From: Streptomyces sp. HD
GTDB taxonomy: Bacteria; Actinomycetota; Actinomycetes; Streptomycetales; Streptomycetaceae
Length of the DNA stretch: 64,000 nt
Direction of reading: 5' to 3'
Assembly (NCBI RefSeq): GCF_028369295.1
Contig: NZ_JAQMYP010000030.1
Coordinates: 1-64,000 of the forward strand
Shown here: one piece after another, positions 15,844 to 25,111 of the stretch
How positions within the stretch are numbered: position 1 is the first letter of the stretch
Layout of the letters: each line of letters begins with the position of its first letter
Made by a program: the position numbers and the translations under genes
The notes under the pieces: generated by a model
Databases searched by the model: none
Told to the model about the DNA's origin: nothing
Seen by the model: the letters and a program-made list of their open reading frames with translations, nothing else

Positions 15844-17853
15844 TTACGCGCTGGTACGTCGCGCCGCTGCTTGAGTGATCCGGTCGAACATGACTCCGAG
15901 AAGGACGATGGCGAGCCCTGCGGCCAGCCCCTTCCCGAACAGCTGTCCCTGCGAGAAGCCGGCCACGACGTCGTAGCCGAGGGCGCCCGCTCCCACGAGG
16001 CCGCCCACCACAACCATCGACAGCACATAGATCAGGCCCTGGTTGGTCGCGAGAGTCAGGGCGCCGCGTGCCATCGGCAGTTGGACCTTGGTGATGATCT
16101 GCCAGGTGTTGCACCCGGCGGAGGTGGCCGCCTCCACGGTCGTCGCGGGCACGTTCCGTACGCCGTCCGCGATGATCTTCATGGCGACGGGAGCCGCGTA
16201 GACGACGGCGGCGACGATCGCTGTGAAGCGGGTCGCGCCGAACAGTGCGAGGAACGGCACGAGGTAGACGAACGGTGGCATGACCTGGGCCGCGTCCAGG
16301 GTGGGCCTGATCAGCCGGTCCACCATCGCGCTGCGTCCCATCCAGACGCCGAAGACGACGCCGAGCAGCATCACGAGCACCGTGGCGACGAGGGTGGACG
16401 CCAGCGTCGTCATGGCGTCCGACCACACCCCGGTGCCGACCAGCAGACCCACGCAGACAGCCGTGGTGACACCGGCGCGCCAGCCGCCGAGGACGACGGC
16501 GAGCGCGATCAGTGCCGCGCCGACGAGCCACCAGGGGGAGTCCGTGAGCAGCGCCTGGAACGGGTTGAGCAGACTGTTGGTGAGGGCGTCCCGGAAGGCG
16601 TTGGTGACGCCCGAGAGGTTGTCCTGCACCCAGATGGTCACGCTGTCCACCGTGCTCCTGATGGTGCTGCCGGTGCTCCCCTCGCCGGGGAACTCCGCGG
16701 CCCACAGATAGGTGTGGGACAGATAGGCCAGGACCGCCGTGACCGCCGCACCTGCCGCCAGCAGCGGGCGTCGCCAGGTGATGAAGCGGTTCTTCGAGAG
16801 GCGGGCGGTCTCCTCGCGTGCGCTCGCCGCGGTGGTGACCCGGTCCAGCACGATGGCCATGACGACGATGGCCAGCCCCGCGTTGAAGGCCGTGCCGACG
16901 TCGAGCGTCTGGAGCGCCTGGACGACGGTCTTGCCGAGGCCGGGCGCGTCGATCAGGGCGGCGATGGTCACCATGGCCAGGGCGGCCATGATGGTCTGGT
17001 TGACGCCCATCACCACGGTCCGCTTGGACATCGGCAGCAGGACCTTCATGAGGGACTGCCGTCGCGTGGCACCCAGCGAGTCGGCCGCCTCCACCGTCGT
17101 CTCCGGGACGGAGCGGATGGCGTGCGCGGTGATGCGGATCGTCGGCGGCGCCGCGTAGATCAGGGTGGCGATCGTGGCGGAGGCCGGGCCGATCTGGAAG
17201 AACAGCGTCAGTGGGGCCAGGTAGACGAAGGCCGGCATGGTCTGCATGAGGTCCAGGAAGGGCGTCACGAACCGGTTGAACCGGTCGGACAGCCCCGCCC
17301 ACACACCCAGCGGGATCGCGAACACCAGCGCCACGAAGACGGCGGAGACGGTGAGCGCCAGGGTGTCCATGCTCTCCTGCCACAGGCCCTGCAGGCCGAG
17401 GAAGGTGAAGCCGGCCACTGTCAGCAGAGCGACCCGCCAGTTGCCCACGGCCCAGGAGACATAGCCGGCGATGCCGACGACACCGAGCCAGCCGATCTGC
17501 GGGACGGGCCGGCCGACGGACGGCTGTGAGATCAGCTCCTGGACGAAGGTCACCAGGGGGTCGATGACCAGGCGGATCTCGTTGAAGAAGTACAGGAACA
17601 GCGGGTTGGAGTTGCGGTTCGCGCCGATCGAGTCGTTGACGTCGTTGAACCACCGGTGCAGGTCGGTCAGGTCGGCCGCCGCCAGGGCGAGGGTCTGCTT
17701 GCCGCGCAGGACGACGAACAGCACCAGCCAGACGACCAGGATCGCGCCGACGACCATGGACCGGCTGACCTTGCGCACGCTCCTGGCGGGAGCGGGCGGC
17801 TCGACGGCCCCGGTCTTCTGCGGTTTCTCGGTCTTCTCCACGGCGACGGTCAT
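15844..17853 (-). CDS. Glycine betaine ABC transporter, tandem permease
   Basis: A 669-residue membrane protein with two complete binding-protein-dependent permease domains in one chain. Each has its own EAA-type loop (EAADSLGATRRQSLMKVLLP and EAATSAGCNTWQIITKVQLP). Single-domain OpuAB/ProW proteins are about 280-350 residues, so this is an internal duplication or fusion that could act without a partner. It overlaps the ATPase gene by one base (TGATG). Confidence 0.92.
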   Translation of the reverse strand: MTVAVEKTEKPQKTGAVEPPAPARSVRKVSRSMVVGAILVVWLVLFVVLRGKQTLALAAADLTDLHRWFNDVNDSIGANRNSNPLFLYFFNEIRLVIDPLVTFVQELISQPSVGRPVPQIGWLGVVGIAGYVSWAVGNWRVALLTVAGFTFLGLQGLWQESMDTLALTVSAVFVALVFAIPLGVWAGLSDRFNRFVTPFLDLMQTMPAFVYLAPLTLFFQIGPASATIATLIYAAPPTIRITAHAIRSVPETTVEAADSLGATRRQSLMKVLLPMSKRTVVMGVNQTIMAALAMVTIAALIDAPGLGKTVVQALQTLDVGTAFNAGLAIVVMAIVLDRVTTAASAREETARLSKNRFITWRRPLLAAGAAVTAVLAYLSHTYLWAAEFPGEGSTGSTIRSTVDSVTIWVQDNLSGVTNAFRDALTNSLLNPFQALLTDSPWWLVGAALIALAVVLGGWRAGVTTAVCVGLLVGTGVWSDAMTTLASTLVATVLVMLLGVVFGVWMGRSAMVDRLIRPTLDAAQVMPPFVYLVPFLALFGATRFTAIVAAVVYAAPVAMKIIADGVRNVPATTVEAATSAGCNTWQIITKVQLPMARGALTLATNQGLIYVLSMVVVGGLVGAGALGYDVVAGFSQGQLFGKGLAAGLAIVLLGVMFDRITQAAARRTSA

Positions 17854-18938
17854 CACGCGCCGCCTTCCTGCCCGGCGACCACCGCGAGGATCTCCTCGTC
17901 GCCGACTATGCCGAGCAGCTTTCCGTTCTCGACGACCTTGACCGGCTTGTCGGCGGCGAGCACCGCCCGGGTGGCCTCCTTCACCACGACGTCCGGGCCC
18001 AGCTCGGGACCGTCCAGGGCGTCGCCGTCCTCCGGTGCCCGCATGATCCAGCGCAGGGTGAGCACATCGCCGCGCGGCACGTCCTTGACGAACTCGCGGA
18101 CGTAGTCGTCCGCCGGGGCCCCTACGAGTTCGTCGCCGGTGCCGCACTGGACCATCTTGCCGTCGCGCATGATCAGGATGCGGTCGCCCAGTTTGAGGGC
18201 CTCGGAGAGGTCGTGGGTGATGAACACCATGGTCTTGCCGACCTCGTGGTGCAGCCGGATGACCTCGTTCTGCATGTCCCGGCGGATCAGCGGGTCGAGC
18301 GCGGAGAACGGCTCGTCGAAGAAGAGCACGTCGGGGTCGCCGGCCAGCGCACGGGCGAGGCCGACGCGCTGCTGCATACCGCCGGACAGCTGGTCGGGGT
18401 AGGAGTTCTCGTAGCCCGCGAGGCCGACCAGCTCGACGACCTCCTGGGCCCGCCGGACGCGCTCGGCCCGGCCCATGCCGCGGATCTCCAGCCCGAACGC
18501 CACGTTGTCGACGACGCGACGGTGGGGCAGCAGACCGAAGTGCTGGAAGACCATGGAGAACTTGCGGCGCCGCAGATCACGCAGCCGCTTGTCGTCGGCC
18601 TGGCGGATGTCCTCGCCCTCGAAGACGATCTCACCGGCGGTGGGTTCGATCAGCCGGGTCAGACAGCGCACCAGCGTGGACTTGCCGGATCCCGACAGGC
18701 CCATGACGACGAAGACCTCGCCCGGCGAGACGTCGAAGTGGACGTCGCGTACGGCGGCGGTGCATCCGGTGCGGTCCATCAGCTCGCGGCGGGTGAGCCC
18801 GCACAACTCCTCGGAGTCCGGCACCTGGTCGGCCTTCGGCCCGAACACCTTCCACAGCCTGCGCACGGAGATGACCGGGGTGGAGCCCGAGTCCTGGGGC
18901 GTGCCGCGCCGCTGCGGCACCTCGGTCTGTGTGGTCAC
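17853..18938 (-). CDS. Glycine betaine ABC transporter, ATPase
   Basis: A 361-residue ProV/OpuAA-type ATPase: Walker A GLSGSGKST (about 80-88), signature LSGGMQQR, Walker B VLFFDEP and switch histidine ITHD. A C-terminal CBS-like segment (VKVVENGKLLGIVGDEEIL) is typical of osmolyte-regulated transporters. The GTG start at 18938 (VTTQTEVPQ) follows the betB stop by 20 bp. It energises uptake through the tandem permease. Confidence 0.93.
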   Translation of the reverse strand: MTTQTEVPQRRGTPQDSGSTPVISVRRLWKVFGPKADQVPDSEELCGLTRRELMDRTGCTAAVRDVHFDVSPGEVFVVMGLSGSGKSTLVRCLTRLIEPTAGEIVFEGEDIRQADDKRLRDLRRRKFSMVFQHFGLLPHRRVVDNVAFGLEIRGMGRAERVRRAQEVVELVGLAGYENSYPDQLSGGMQQRVGLARALAGDPDVLFFDEPFSALDPLIRRDMQNEVIRLHHEVGKTMVFITHDLSEALKLGDRILIMRDGKMVQCGTGDELVGAPADDYVREFVKDVPRGDVLTLRWIMRAPEDGDALDGPELGPDVVVKEATRAVLAADKPVKVVENGKLLGIVGDEEILAVVAGQEGGA

Positions 18939-18958
18939 GTTCGACCTTCTTTCGGCGT

Positions 18959-20428
18959 TCAGCCGCGGAACCAGTGCTGCGGCCGGGGTTGGATGTTCTG
19001 CCAGATGTGCTTGGTCTCTCGGTACTCGTTCAGACCGGTCGGTCCCAGCTCCCGTCCCACGCCCGAGTGCCCGAAGCCACCCCATTCCGCCTGCGGCACA
19101 TAGGGGTGGTAGTCGTTGATCCACACCGTGCCGTGCCGCAGCCGCCGGGCAACGCGCTGGGCCTTGCCGCCGTCCTGCGTCCAGACGGCTCCGGCGAGTC
19201 CGTACTCGGTGTCGTTGGCGATGCGTACGGCGTCGTCCTCGTCGGTGAAACGCTCCACGGTGAGCACGGGCCCGAAGGACTCCTCGTGCACCACGCGCAT
19301 GTCCTGCGTGCACTCGTCGAGCACGGTCGGCGGATAGTAGTGGCCGTTCGCGAGCGCGGGGTCGTCGGGCCGCTGCCCGCCGCAGCGCAGTACGGCGCCC
19401 TCTTCCAGCCCTGCCGCGACGTAGGCCTCGACCTTCGCCAGGTGCTGGGCGGAGATCAGCGCGCCGGTCTCGGCCTCGGCGTCGAAGGGGCCGCCGAGGC
19501 GGATCCGCCGGGCGCGGCGGACGATCTCGTCGACGAAGCGGTCGTGCAGGGAGTCCTCGACGATCAGCCGGGCGCCGGCCGAGCAGACCTGTCCGGAGTG
19601 CAGGAAGACGGCGGTGAGGGCGAAGTCGACGGCGGCCTCGAAGTCGGCGTCGGCGAAGACCACGTTGGGGTTCTTGCCGCCGAGTTCCAGCGCGACCTTC
19701 TTCACGGTCGCGGCGGCGGTGGCCATGATCCGCTTGCCGGTCTCCAGGCCTCCGGTGAAGGAGACCATGTCGACGGCCGGGTCCTCGGAGAGCGGTGCGC
19801 CCACCTCGGGCCCGGTGCCCAGGACCAGGTTGGCGACGCCGGGCGGGAGCCCGGCCTCCTCCAGTGCCTTCATCAGCAGGATCGAGCTGGAGGGCGTGAG
19901 CTCGCTGGGCTTGAGGACGATCGTGTTGCCGGCCAGGAGCGCCGGGGCGACCTTCCAACTGGCTTGCAGCAGCGGGTAGTTCCAGGGGGTGATGAGACCG
20001 CACACGCCGACCGGCTCATGGACGACCCGGCTCACGGCGTCGTCGCGGCCGGTGTCGATCACCCGGCCGGCGTCGGTGCCCGCGAGGCCGCCGTAGTAGC
20101 GGAAACAAGCCACGACATCGGCGATGTCGTACTCGCTCTCCACCAGCCGCTTGCCGGTGTCCAGGGACTCGGCGCGGGCGAACGCCTTGGCGTCGCGCTC
20201 CATGATGTCGGCGGTGCGCAGCAGCAGCGCGCCGCGCTCCCGCTCGGGGGCGTTCGGCCAGTGCCCCGCGTCGAAGGCCCGGCGGGCCGCCGCGATCGCG
20301 GCCTCCGTGTCGGGGCGGGTCGCTTCCGAGACGGTCGCCGCGAGCGTGCCGTCAGCGGGACATCGGATGTCCCGCTGCCCGCCGGCGACGGGATCCCGCC
20401 ATTCGCCATCCACGTACAGGTCTGCCAC
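18959..20428 (-). CDS. betB: Betaine aldehyde dehydrogenase
   Basis: A 489-residue NAD(P)-dependent aldehyde dehydrogenase. The core motifs are TPWNYPLLQASWKVAPALLAG, the general base in ELGGKNPNVVF and the nucleophile cysteine in SGQVCSAGARL. It converts betaine aldehyde, made by the GMC enzyme at 23348-25018, to glycine betaine. A GTG at 20428 with AAAGG upstream is preferred, as it starts directly at VADLYVDGEW. It heads the transporter operon, so uptake and oxidation are co-expressed. Other aldehyde substrates cannot be excluded by motif alone. Confidence 0.9.
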   Translation of the reverse strand: MADLYVDGEWRDPVAGGQRDIRCPADGTLAATVSEATRPDTEAAIAAARRAFDAGHWPNAPERERGALLLRTADIMERDAKAFARAESLDTGKRLVESEYDIADVVACFRYYGGLAGTDAGRVIDTGRDDAVSRVVHEPVGVCGLITPWNYPLLQASWKVAPALLAGNTIVLKPSELTPSSSILLMKALEEAGLPPGVANLVLGTGPEVGAPLSEDPAVDMVSFTGGLETGKRIMATAAATVKKVALELGGKNPNVVFADADFEAAVDFALTAVFLHSGQVCSAGARLIVEDSLHDRFVDEIVRRARRIRLGGPFDAEAETGALISAQHLAKVEAYVAAGLEEGAVLRCGGQRPDDPALANGHYYPPTVLDECTQDMRVVHEESFGPVLTVERFTDEDDAVRIANDTEYGLAGAVWTQDGGKAQRVARRLRHGTVWINDYHPYVPQAEWGGFGHSGVGRELGPTGLNEYRETKHIWQNIQPRPQHWFRG

Positions 20429-20453
20429 GCGCCGAGCCTTTCGATGGAAATTC

Positions 20454-20518
20454 GTTGCGCATCGTGCACCCGATTGCTTGTGGTGGAACACAGTGGCGAA
20501 TAGGCAGACGGGCGTCAA
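20454..20518 (-). promoter_or_regulatory. Promoter E with composite IclR-type operator (betB operon)
   Basis: A minus-strand TTGACG (20513-20518) is followed after 23 bp by the composite site at 20454-20489: GTTCCACCACAAGCA, four bases, GGTGCACGATGCGCAAC. It is the weakest match of the set but keeps the same spacing. Confidence 0.65.
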
Positions 20519-20566
20519 GGGGTTGCAGATGACGATTTCACCATGCGGTCCATTACCCGCCCACCC

Positions 20567-20631
20567 TTGACCACAGGCGACACCGGGCTGACCATGTTGC
20601 GTATCGCTCACCATGTTGTGCAATACGCACC
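20567..20631 (+). promoter_or_regulatory. Promoter K with composite IclR-type operator (purU)
   Basis: A plus-strand TTGACC (20567-20572) is followed after 23 bp by GTTGCGTATCGCTCA, four bases, GTTGTGCAATACGCACC (20596-20631). The site ends 14 bp before the purU ATG. It is the only operator in the set that serves a plus-strand catabolic gene. Confidence 0.75.
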
Positions 20632-20645
20632 GACGGAGGCCGCGC

Positions 20646-21518
20646 ATGTCCCCTCGCCCACAACCCGGCCGTGAGTACGTCCTGACCCTCTCCTGTCCGG
20701 ACAGCGCCGGGCTGGTTCACGCCGTGAGCGGCTTTCTCGTCAGGAACTCCGGCAACATCCTGGAAAGCCAGCAGTTCGACGACCGACTTCAGAGCCGCTT
20801 CTTCATGAGGGTGCACTTCGACGTCGCCGATCCGGAGGTCCGGCTGGAGACGCTGCGCTACCGGTTCGGCCCCGTGGCCGAGGCCCACAGCATCTCCTGG
20901 GCCCTGACCGAGGCGGCCACGCCGACCAGGACGCTGATCATGGTGTCGAAGTTCGGCCACTGCCTGAACGACCTGCTGTTCCGCCGGCGCACCGGCGCCC
21001 TCAACATCGAGATCCCCGCGATCGTCTCCAACCACCGGGACTTCGAGGGGCTCGCCGAGACGTACGGCATCCCCTTCCACCACGTCCCGGTGACCAGGGA
21101 CACCAAGCCCGAGGCCGAGGCACGGCTGCTGGAGCTGATGCGTGAGCTGGACATAGACCTGGTGGTGCTGGCCCGCTACATGCAGATCCTCTCCGACGAC
21201 CTGTGCAAGGAGCTGGAGGGCCGCGCCATCAACATCCACCACTCCTTCCTCCCCAGTTTCAAGGGCGCCCGCCCCTACGACCAGGCCTACCAGCGCGGGG
21301 TGAAGCTGGTCGGCGCGACGGCGCACTACGTCACGTCCGACCTGGACGAGGGGCAGATCATCGAGCAGGACGTGGTCCGGGTGGACCACTCGCTCGACCC
21401 CGGCGACCTGGTAACGGTCGGACGGGACGTGGAGGCGCAGGTGCTCGCGCACGCGGTGAAGTGGCACAGCGAGAGCCGCGTCATGGTGGACGGCAACCGC
21501 ACGGTCGTCTTCCGCTGA
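20646..21518 (+). CDS. purU: Formyltetrahydrofolate deformylase
   Basis: A 290-residue protein with an N-terminal ACT domain (LSCPDSAGLVHAVSGFL) and a C-terminal formyltransferase-fold hydrolase domain (INIHHSFLPSFKGARPYDQA, GATAHYVTSDLDEGQIIEQD). It releases formate and tetrahydrofolate from 10-formyl-THF, recycling folate during methyl-group oxidation. The ATG at 20646 has a GGAGG 7 bp upstream; an earlier in-frame ATG at 20613 lies within the operator and lacks a ribosome site. The formate is a likely substrate for the oxidoreductase at 32066-34357. Confidence 0.95.
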   Translation: MSPRPQPGREYVLTLSCPDSAGLVHAVSGFLVRNSGNILESQQFDDRLQSRFFMRVHFDVADPEVRLETLRYRFGPVAEAHSISWALTEAATPTRTLIMVSKFGHCLNDLLFRRRTGALNIEIPAIVSNHRDFEGLAETYGIPFHHVPVTRDTKPEAEARLLELMRELDIDLVVLARYMQILSDDLCKELEGRAINIHHSFLPSFKGARPYDQAYQRGVKLVGATAHYVTSDLDEGQIIEQDVVRVDHSLDPGDLVTVGRDVEAQVLAHAVKWHSESRVMVDGNRTVVFR

Positions 21519-21525
21519 GCCGCAC

Positions 21526-21566
21526 CGACAGGGGGCGGGACCGGGTTCCGGTCCCGCCCCCTGTCG
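21526..21566. terminator. Bidirectional terminator between purU and the betA operon
   Basis: A perfect 19-bp stem (CGACAGGGGGCGGGACCGG and its complement) with a 3-base loop, midway between convergent purU and the hydrolase gene. Confidence 0.85.
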
Positions 21567-21595
21567 TATACGACCCCCTGCGCGCCGCCCCACCG

Positions 21596-22495
21596 TCAGT
21601 GCGGCTGCCGCTGCAGGAAGGCGATGAGCGCCGCCGTGAGCTGGGCGGGGGCGTCCTCCTGGACGAGGTGGCCGGCACCGGCGATCGGTTCAAACCGCGC
21701 GCCGGGCACGAGGGAGGCGAGCTCGCGCCCCTTCGCCACCGGGATCCAGGTGTCGTCCTCGCCCCAGCAGACGAGCGTGGGGATGCCGATGTCGGCGTAG
21801 CGGCCCTGGATCTCGTCGGTGTAGCGCTGGTCGGCCTGGGCGATCTGCCGGTAGAAGGCCGCTTGGCCGGTGCCGTCCAGCCAGGGCTCGACGAGCCGGT
21901 CGAGGACCGCGGGATGCAGTCCGGGACTGCTGGCGGACGTGACGTACTCGCGCACCAGGGCACCGTGCAGTGCGGGCGGCAACCGCTCGAACACGTCGGC
22001 GTGCTCGCCGACGAGCCGGAAGAACGGGGAGCCCCACGGGGCCAGGGCGACCGGGTCCACCAGGGCGAGGGCCCGGTAGCGGGCACCGTGCAGCAGGTGT
22101 GCCCGCAGGGCGACGGCGCCGCCGAAGTCATGGGCGGCCACGAGCGGCTCCTGAAGGCCCCAGTGGCCGAGGAGGTCGGTGAAGACACGGCCCTGGGCGG
22201 CCAGGGACACATCCTGTCCCGTCGCCTTCTCGGAGGTCCCGTAGCCGGGCATGTCCCAGACGTACACCTCGTGGTCGCGGGCCAGCGAGCAGGCGACGGC
22301 ACGCCAGACGTACGACGAGAAGGGCGTGCCGTGCAGCAGGACGACCGGCGGCCGGCCGGGCTCCCCCAGCCGGTCCCAGCGGACGTCACCGGATGTACTG
22401 GTGAAGGTTCGGGTCAGCTTCCAGCCGGCGTCAGCTGCGGGCTCGGCGTAGATGTGGGTCTCGGCGTCGATGTCGGTTTCGGCGTCGGTTGGCAT
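21596..22495 (-). CDS. Alpha/beta hydrolase with aspartate nucleophile
   Basis: A 299-residue alpha/beta-hydrolase: oxyanion motif LLHGTPFSSYVWR, nucleophile elbow AAHDFGGAVA with Asp at the nucleophile position, acid in CWGEDDTWIPV and histidine in GAGHLVQED. An Asp nucleophile points to the haloalkane dehalogenase/epoxide hydrolase branch rather than to serine esterases. It is the third gene of the betA operon, 12 bp after the MetF-like gene. Its role in choline breakdown is unknown; it may process a choline ester or a side product. The substrate cannot be predicted. Confidence 0.8.
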   Translation of the reverse strand: MPTDAETDIDAETHIYAEPAADAGWKLTRTFTSTSGDVRWDRLGEPGRPPVVLLHGTPFSSYVWRAVACSLARDHEVYVWDMPGYGTSEKATGQDVSLAAQGRVFTDLLGHWGLQEPLVAAHDFGGAVALRAHLLHGARYRALALVDPVALAPWGSPFFRLVGEHADVFERLPPALHGALVREYVTSASSPGLHPAVLDRLVEPWLDGTGQAAFYRQIAQADQRYTDEIQGRYADIGIPTLVCWGEDDTWIPVAKGRELASLVPGARFEPIAGAGHLVQEDAPAQLTAALIAFLQRQPH

Positions 22496-22507
22496 CCTTC
22501 TCCCGGT

Positions 22508-23344
22508 TCAGCCGCCCAGCCGGTCCAGCAGCGCGCGGCGCCACCGCTCCGTCTCGGCGATCTGGTTGAACGTGAACAGGTGCAGACCGGCCACGCCCGC
22601 CGAGGGTGCGGTGAGGGCGTCCTGCGCGCGGATCAGCAGCCGCTCGGGTGCATACCCGCCGGGGGCCGCGAAACGCACGAACCACGAGGCGTGCTTCGTC
22701 AGGAAGCGCGTCGACTCCCCCACCCCGATCTTCGTGGCCATCGCCAGCAGCTTCGCCCGCTGTACGGGGCCCGCGACACCCACATGGACCGGCAGGGTGA
22801 CGTCCCGGCGCCGTATCCGGGTGATCCACTCCCCCAGCACCCGCGGGTCGAAGCACAGGTTGCTCACGATGTACGTGGCGTGCTCGCGCTTGTCCCACAT
22901 GGCCTGGATGGTGACGTCGTCGTGGATGAGGGGATGGCTCTCGGGGTAGCCGGTGACGCCGACACGGGCGAAGGGGCTGCCCAGCTCCCCGAGCCTGCGC
23001 AGCACCGGCAGGGCACCGTCGTAGACCCCGGCCGGCGGGTCGGAGTCGCCGGCCGGGACGAAGACGTCGTCCACGCCCGCCTCGCCGAGCCGGTCCGCGA
23101 CCTCCTTCAGGTGCAGGTCGTCCCGCAGCAGCCGGGCCGGCACGTGCGGGACGACCCGGTAGCCGTGCGCCGCGAGCCGTTCGGTGAGGCCGAGGGTCGG
23201 TTCCAGTCCCTTGACCGGCGACGCCGTCACGGTGACGACGACGTCGCGCGGGACATGGGCGAGGACCTTGTCCTCGGTCGCCTTCGCGGGCAGCACCTCG
23301 TAGCGGACGCTGTTCAGCAGTGCCCGGAGCCCTGTAGCGGCCAA
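22508..23344 (-). CDS. Methylenetetrahydrofolate reductase-like protein
   Basis: A 278-residue MetF-family TIM-barrel protein (VVVTVTASPVKGLEPTLGL, DDVFVPAGDSDPPAGVYDGA, GVTGYPESHP, GLHLFTFNQIAET). The family reduces methylene-THF to methyl-THF with FAD. Its place 3 bp after betA suggests it channels C1 units from betaine methyls to methyl-THF. Compared with canonical MetF several motifs are divergent, so a specialised paralogue is possible. Confidence 0.82.
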   Translation of the reverse strand: MAATGLRALLNSVRYEVLPAKATEDKVLAHVPRDVVVTVTASPVKGLEPTLGLTERLAAHGYRVVPHVPARLLRDDLHLKEVADRLGEAGVDDVFVPAGDSDPPAGVYDGALPVLRRLGELGSPFARVGVTGYPESHPLIHDDVTIQAMWDKREHATYIVSNLCFDPRVLGEWITRIRRRDVTLPVHVGVAGPVQRAKLLAMATKIGVGESTRFLTKHASWFVRFAAPGGYAPERLLIRAQDALTAPSAGVAGLHLFTFNQIAETERWRRALLDRLGG

Positions 23345-23347
23345 CTC

Positions 23348-25018
23348 CTACTCCGCCTGCTTCTGGGCGTCACGGTGCCGGTAGTACGCGGCCTTCGACG
23401 GGGCCTGCGGTTGTTTGCCGAGGATCAGGTCGGCGGCCTTTTCGGCGATCATCATCACGGGAGCATAGATGTTGCCGTTGGTGACGTAGGGCATCACCGA
23501 CGCGTCCACCACCCGCAGACCCTCCACGCCGTGCACCCGCATGCTGGTGGGGTCGACGACCGCCATCTCGTCGGTGCCCATCTTGCAGGTGCAGGACGGG
23601 TGCAGCGCGGTCTCGCCCTCCTCGGCGACCCAGGCCAGGATCTCCTCGTCGGTCTCCACCTTCGGCCCGGGCGAGACCTCGCCGCCGTTGTAGGGGGCGA
23701 GGGCGGGCTGGTTGAGGAGCTTGCGGGCCACCCGGATCGCCTCGACCCATTCGCGGCGGTCCTGCTCGGTGGAGAGGTAGTTGAAGCGCAGCGCCGGGTG
23801 TTCGCGCGGGTCCTTGCTCTTGATCTTCACCGAGCCGATGGCGTCCGAGTACATGGGTCCGACGTGCACCTGGTAGCCGTGGTCGCCGGCGGGCGAGGAG
23901 CCGTCGTAGCGGACCGCGACCGGCAGGAAGTGGAACATCAGGTTGGGGTACTCGACGTCCTCGTTGCTGCGGGCGAACCCGCCGGCCTCGAAGTGGTTGG
24001 TGGCGGCCGGGCCCTTGCGGAAGAGCCACTGGAGCCCGATGAAGGGAGCGCGCCACTTCGCCATGTACGGCTGCATGGAGACGGGCTTCGTGCAGGCGTA
24101 CTGGACGTAGACCTCCAGATGGTCCTGCATGTTCTCGCCGACGCCGGGGAGGTCGTGGACGACGTCGATGCCGAGGGCGCGCAGTTCCGCGGCGTTGCCG
24201 ATGCCGGAGAGCTGGAGCAGTTGCGGGGAGTTGATGGCGCCGCCGCACAGGATGACCTCGCGGGCGCGGACCTGCTGGACGGCGCCCCGGCCGCGCTGGT
24301 ACTCGACGCCGACGGCGCGCTTGCCCTCGAAGAGGACGCGGGTGACGAGGGCCCGGGTCCTGACGGTGAGGTTCGGGCGCTTCATCGCGGGCTTGAGGTA
24401 CGCCTTCGAGGCCGACAGCCGGCGGCCGCGGTGGACATTGCGGTCGAACTTGGCGAACCCTTCCTGCCGGTAGCCGTTGACATCGTCCGTGGGCGCGTAG
24501 CCCGCCTCCTGGGTGGCCTTGAGGAAGGCGCCGAACAGGGGGCTGGTCGCCGGCCCGCGCTCCAGGACGAGGGGGCCGTCGTGGCCGCGGAACTCGTCGT
24601 CCGGGTCGGCCGCCAGACAGTTCTCCATGCGGCGGAAGTACGGCAGACAGTGGGCGTAGTCCCAGGTCTCCATGCCCGGGTCGGCCGCCCAGCGCTCGTA
24701 GTCCATGGGGTTGCCACGCTGGAAGATCATGCCGTTGATGCTGCTGGAACCGCCGAGCACCTTGCCGCGGGCGTGGTAGACGCGCCGGCCGCCCATGTGG
24801 GGCTCGGGCTCGGACTCGTACTTCCAGTCGTAGAACCGGCTGCCGATGGGGTAGGTCAGCGCCGCGGGCATGTGGATGAAGACATCCCACGGGTAGTCCG
24901 ACCGTCCGGCCTCCAGGACCAGCACCCGGTTGGCCGGGTCCGCCGAGAGCCGGTTCGCCAGTGCACTGCCGGCCGAACCGCCGCCGACGATGACGAAGTC
25001 GTACTGCACAGGAGCCAT
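23348..25018 (-). CDS. betA: Choline dehydrogenase (GMC oxidoreductase)
   Basis: A 556-residue GMC flavoprotein: FAD motif FVIVGGGSAGSALANRLS, GMC signature GKVLGGSSSINGMIFQRG and the active-site histidine in ALHPSCTCKMG. It oxidises choline to betaine aldehyde, the substrate of BetB. The ATG at 25018 has a GAGG ribosome site. It heads the operon with the MetF-like and hydrolase genes and is divergent from the second iclR gene. Related GMC alcohol oxidases are an alternative, but the context is strongly choline. Confidence 0.9.
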   Translation of the reverse strand: MAPVQYDFVIVGGGSAGSALANRLSADPANRVLVLEAGRSDYPWDVFIHMPAALTYPIGSRFYDWKYESEPEPHMGGRRVYHARGKVLGGSSSINGMIFQRGNPMDYERWAADPGMETWDYAHCLPYFRRMENCLAADPDDEFRGHDGPLVLERGPATSPLFGAFLKATQEAGYAPTDDVNGYRQEGFAKFDRNVHRGRRLSASKAYLKPAMKRPNLTVRTRALVTRVLFEGKRAVGVEYQRGRGAVQQVRAREVILCGGAINSPQLLQLSGIGNAAELRALGIDVVHDLPGVGENMQDHLEVYVQYACTKPVSMQPYMAKWRAPFIGLQWLFRKGPAATNHFEAGGFARSNEDVEYPNLMFHFLPVAVRYDGSSPAGDHGYQVHVGPMYSDAIGSVKIKSKDPREHPALRFNYLSTEQDRREWVEAIRVARKLLNQPALAPYNGGEVSPGPKVETDEEILAWVAEEGETALHPSCTCKMGTDEMAVVDPTSMRVHGVEGLRVVDASVMPYVTNGNIYAPVMMIAEKAADLILGKQPQAPSKAAYYRHRDAQKQAE

Positions 25019-25066
25019 GGTGCCTCGTCTCGCTCGCGCCGTAGATATGCGAGGCATGCTAGACCG

Positions 25067-25102
25067 GTCGCGCTATACGCACCAGGTTGCGAACAGCGCA
25101 AC
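25067..25102 (-). promoter_or_regulatory. Composite operator F upstream of betA
   Basis: Minus strand: GTTGCGCTGTTCGCA, four bases, GGTGCGTATAGCGCGAC. The first 17 bases also form a perfect palindrome (GTTGCG-CTGTT-CGCAAC). No convincing TTGACA is found upstream, unlike at the other operons. Confidence 0.65.
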
Positions 25103-25111
25103 TTCAGAATC

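Noticed and set aside
20613..20645. Earlier ATG for purU
   Set aside because: It lies inside the composite operator, lacks a ribosome site and adds non-conserved residues; the ATG at 20646 has GGAGG.
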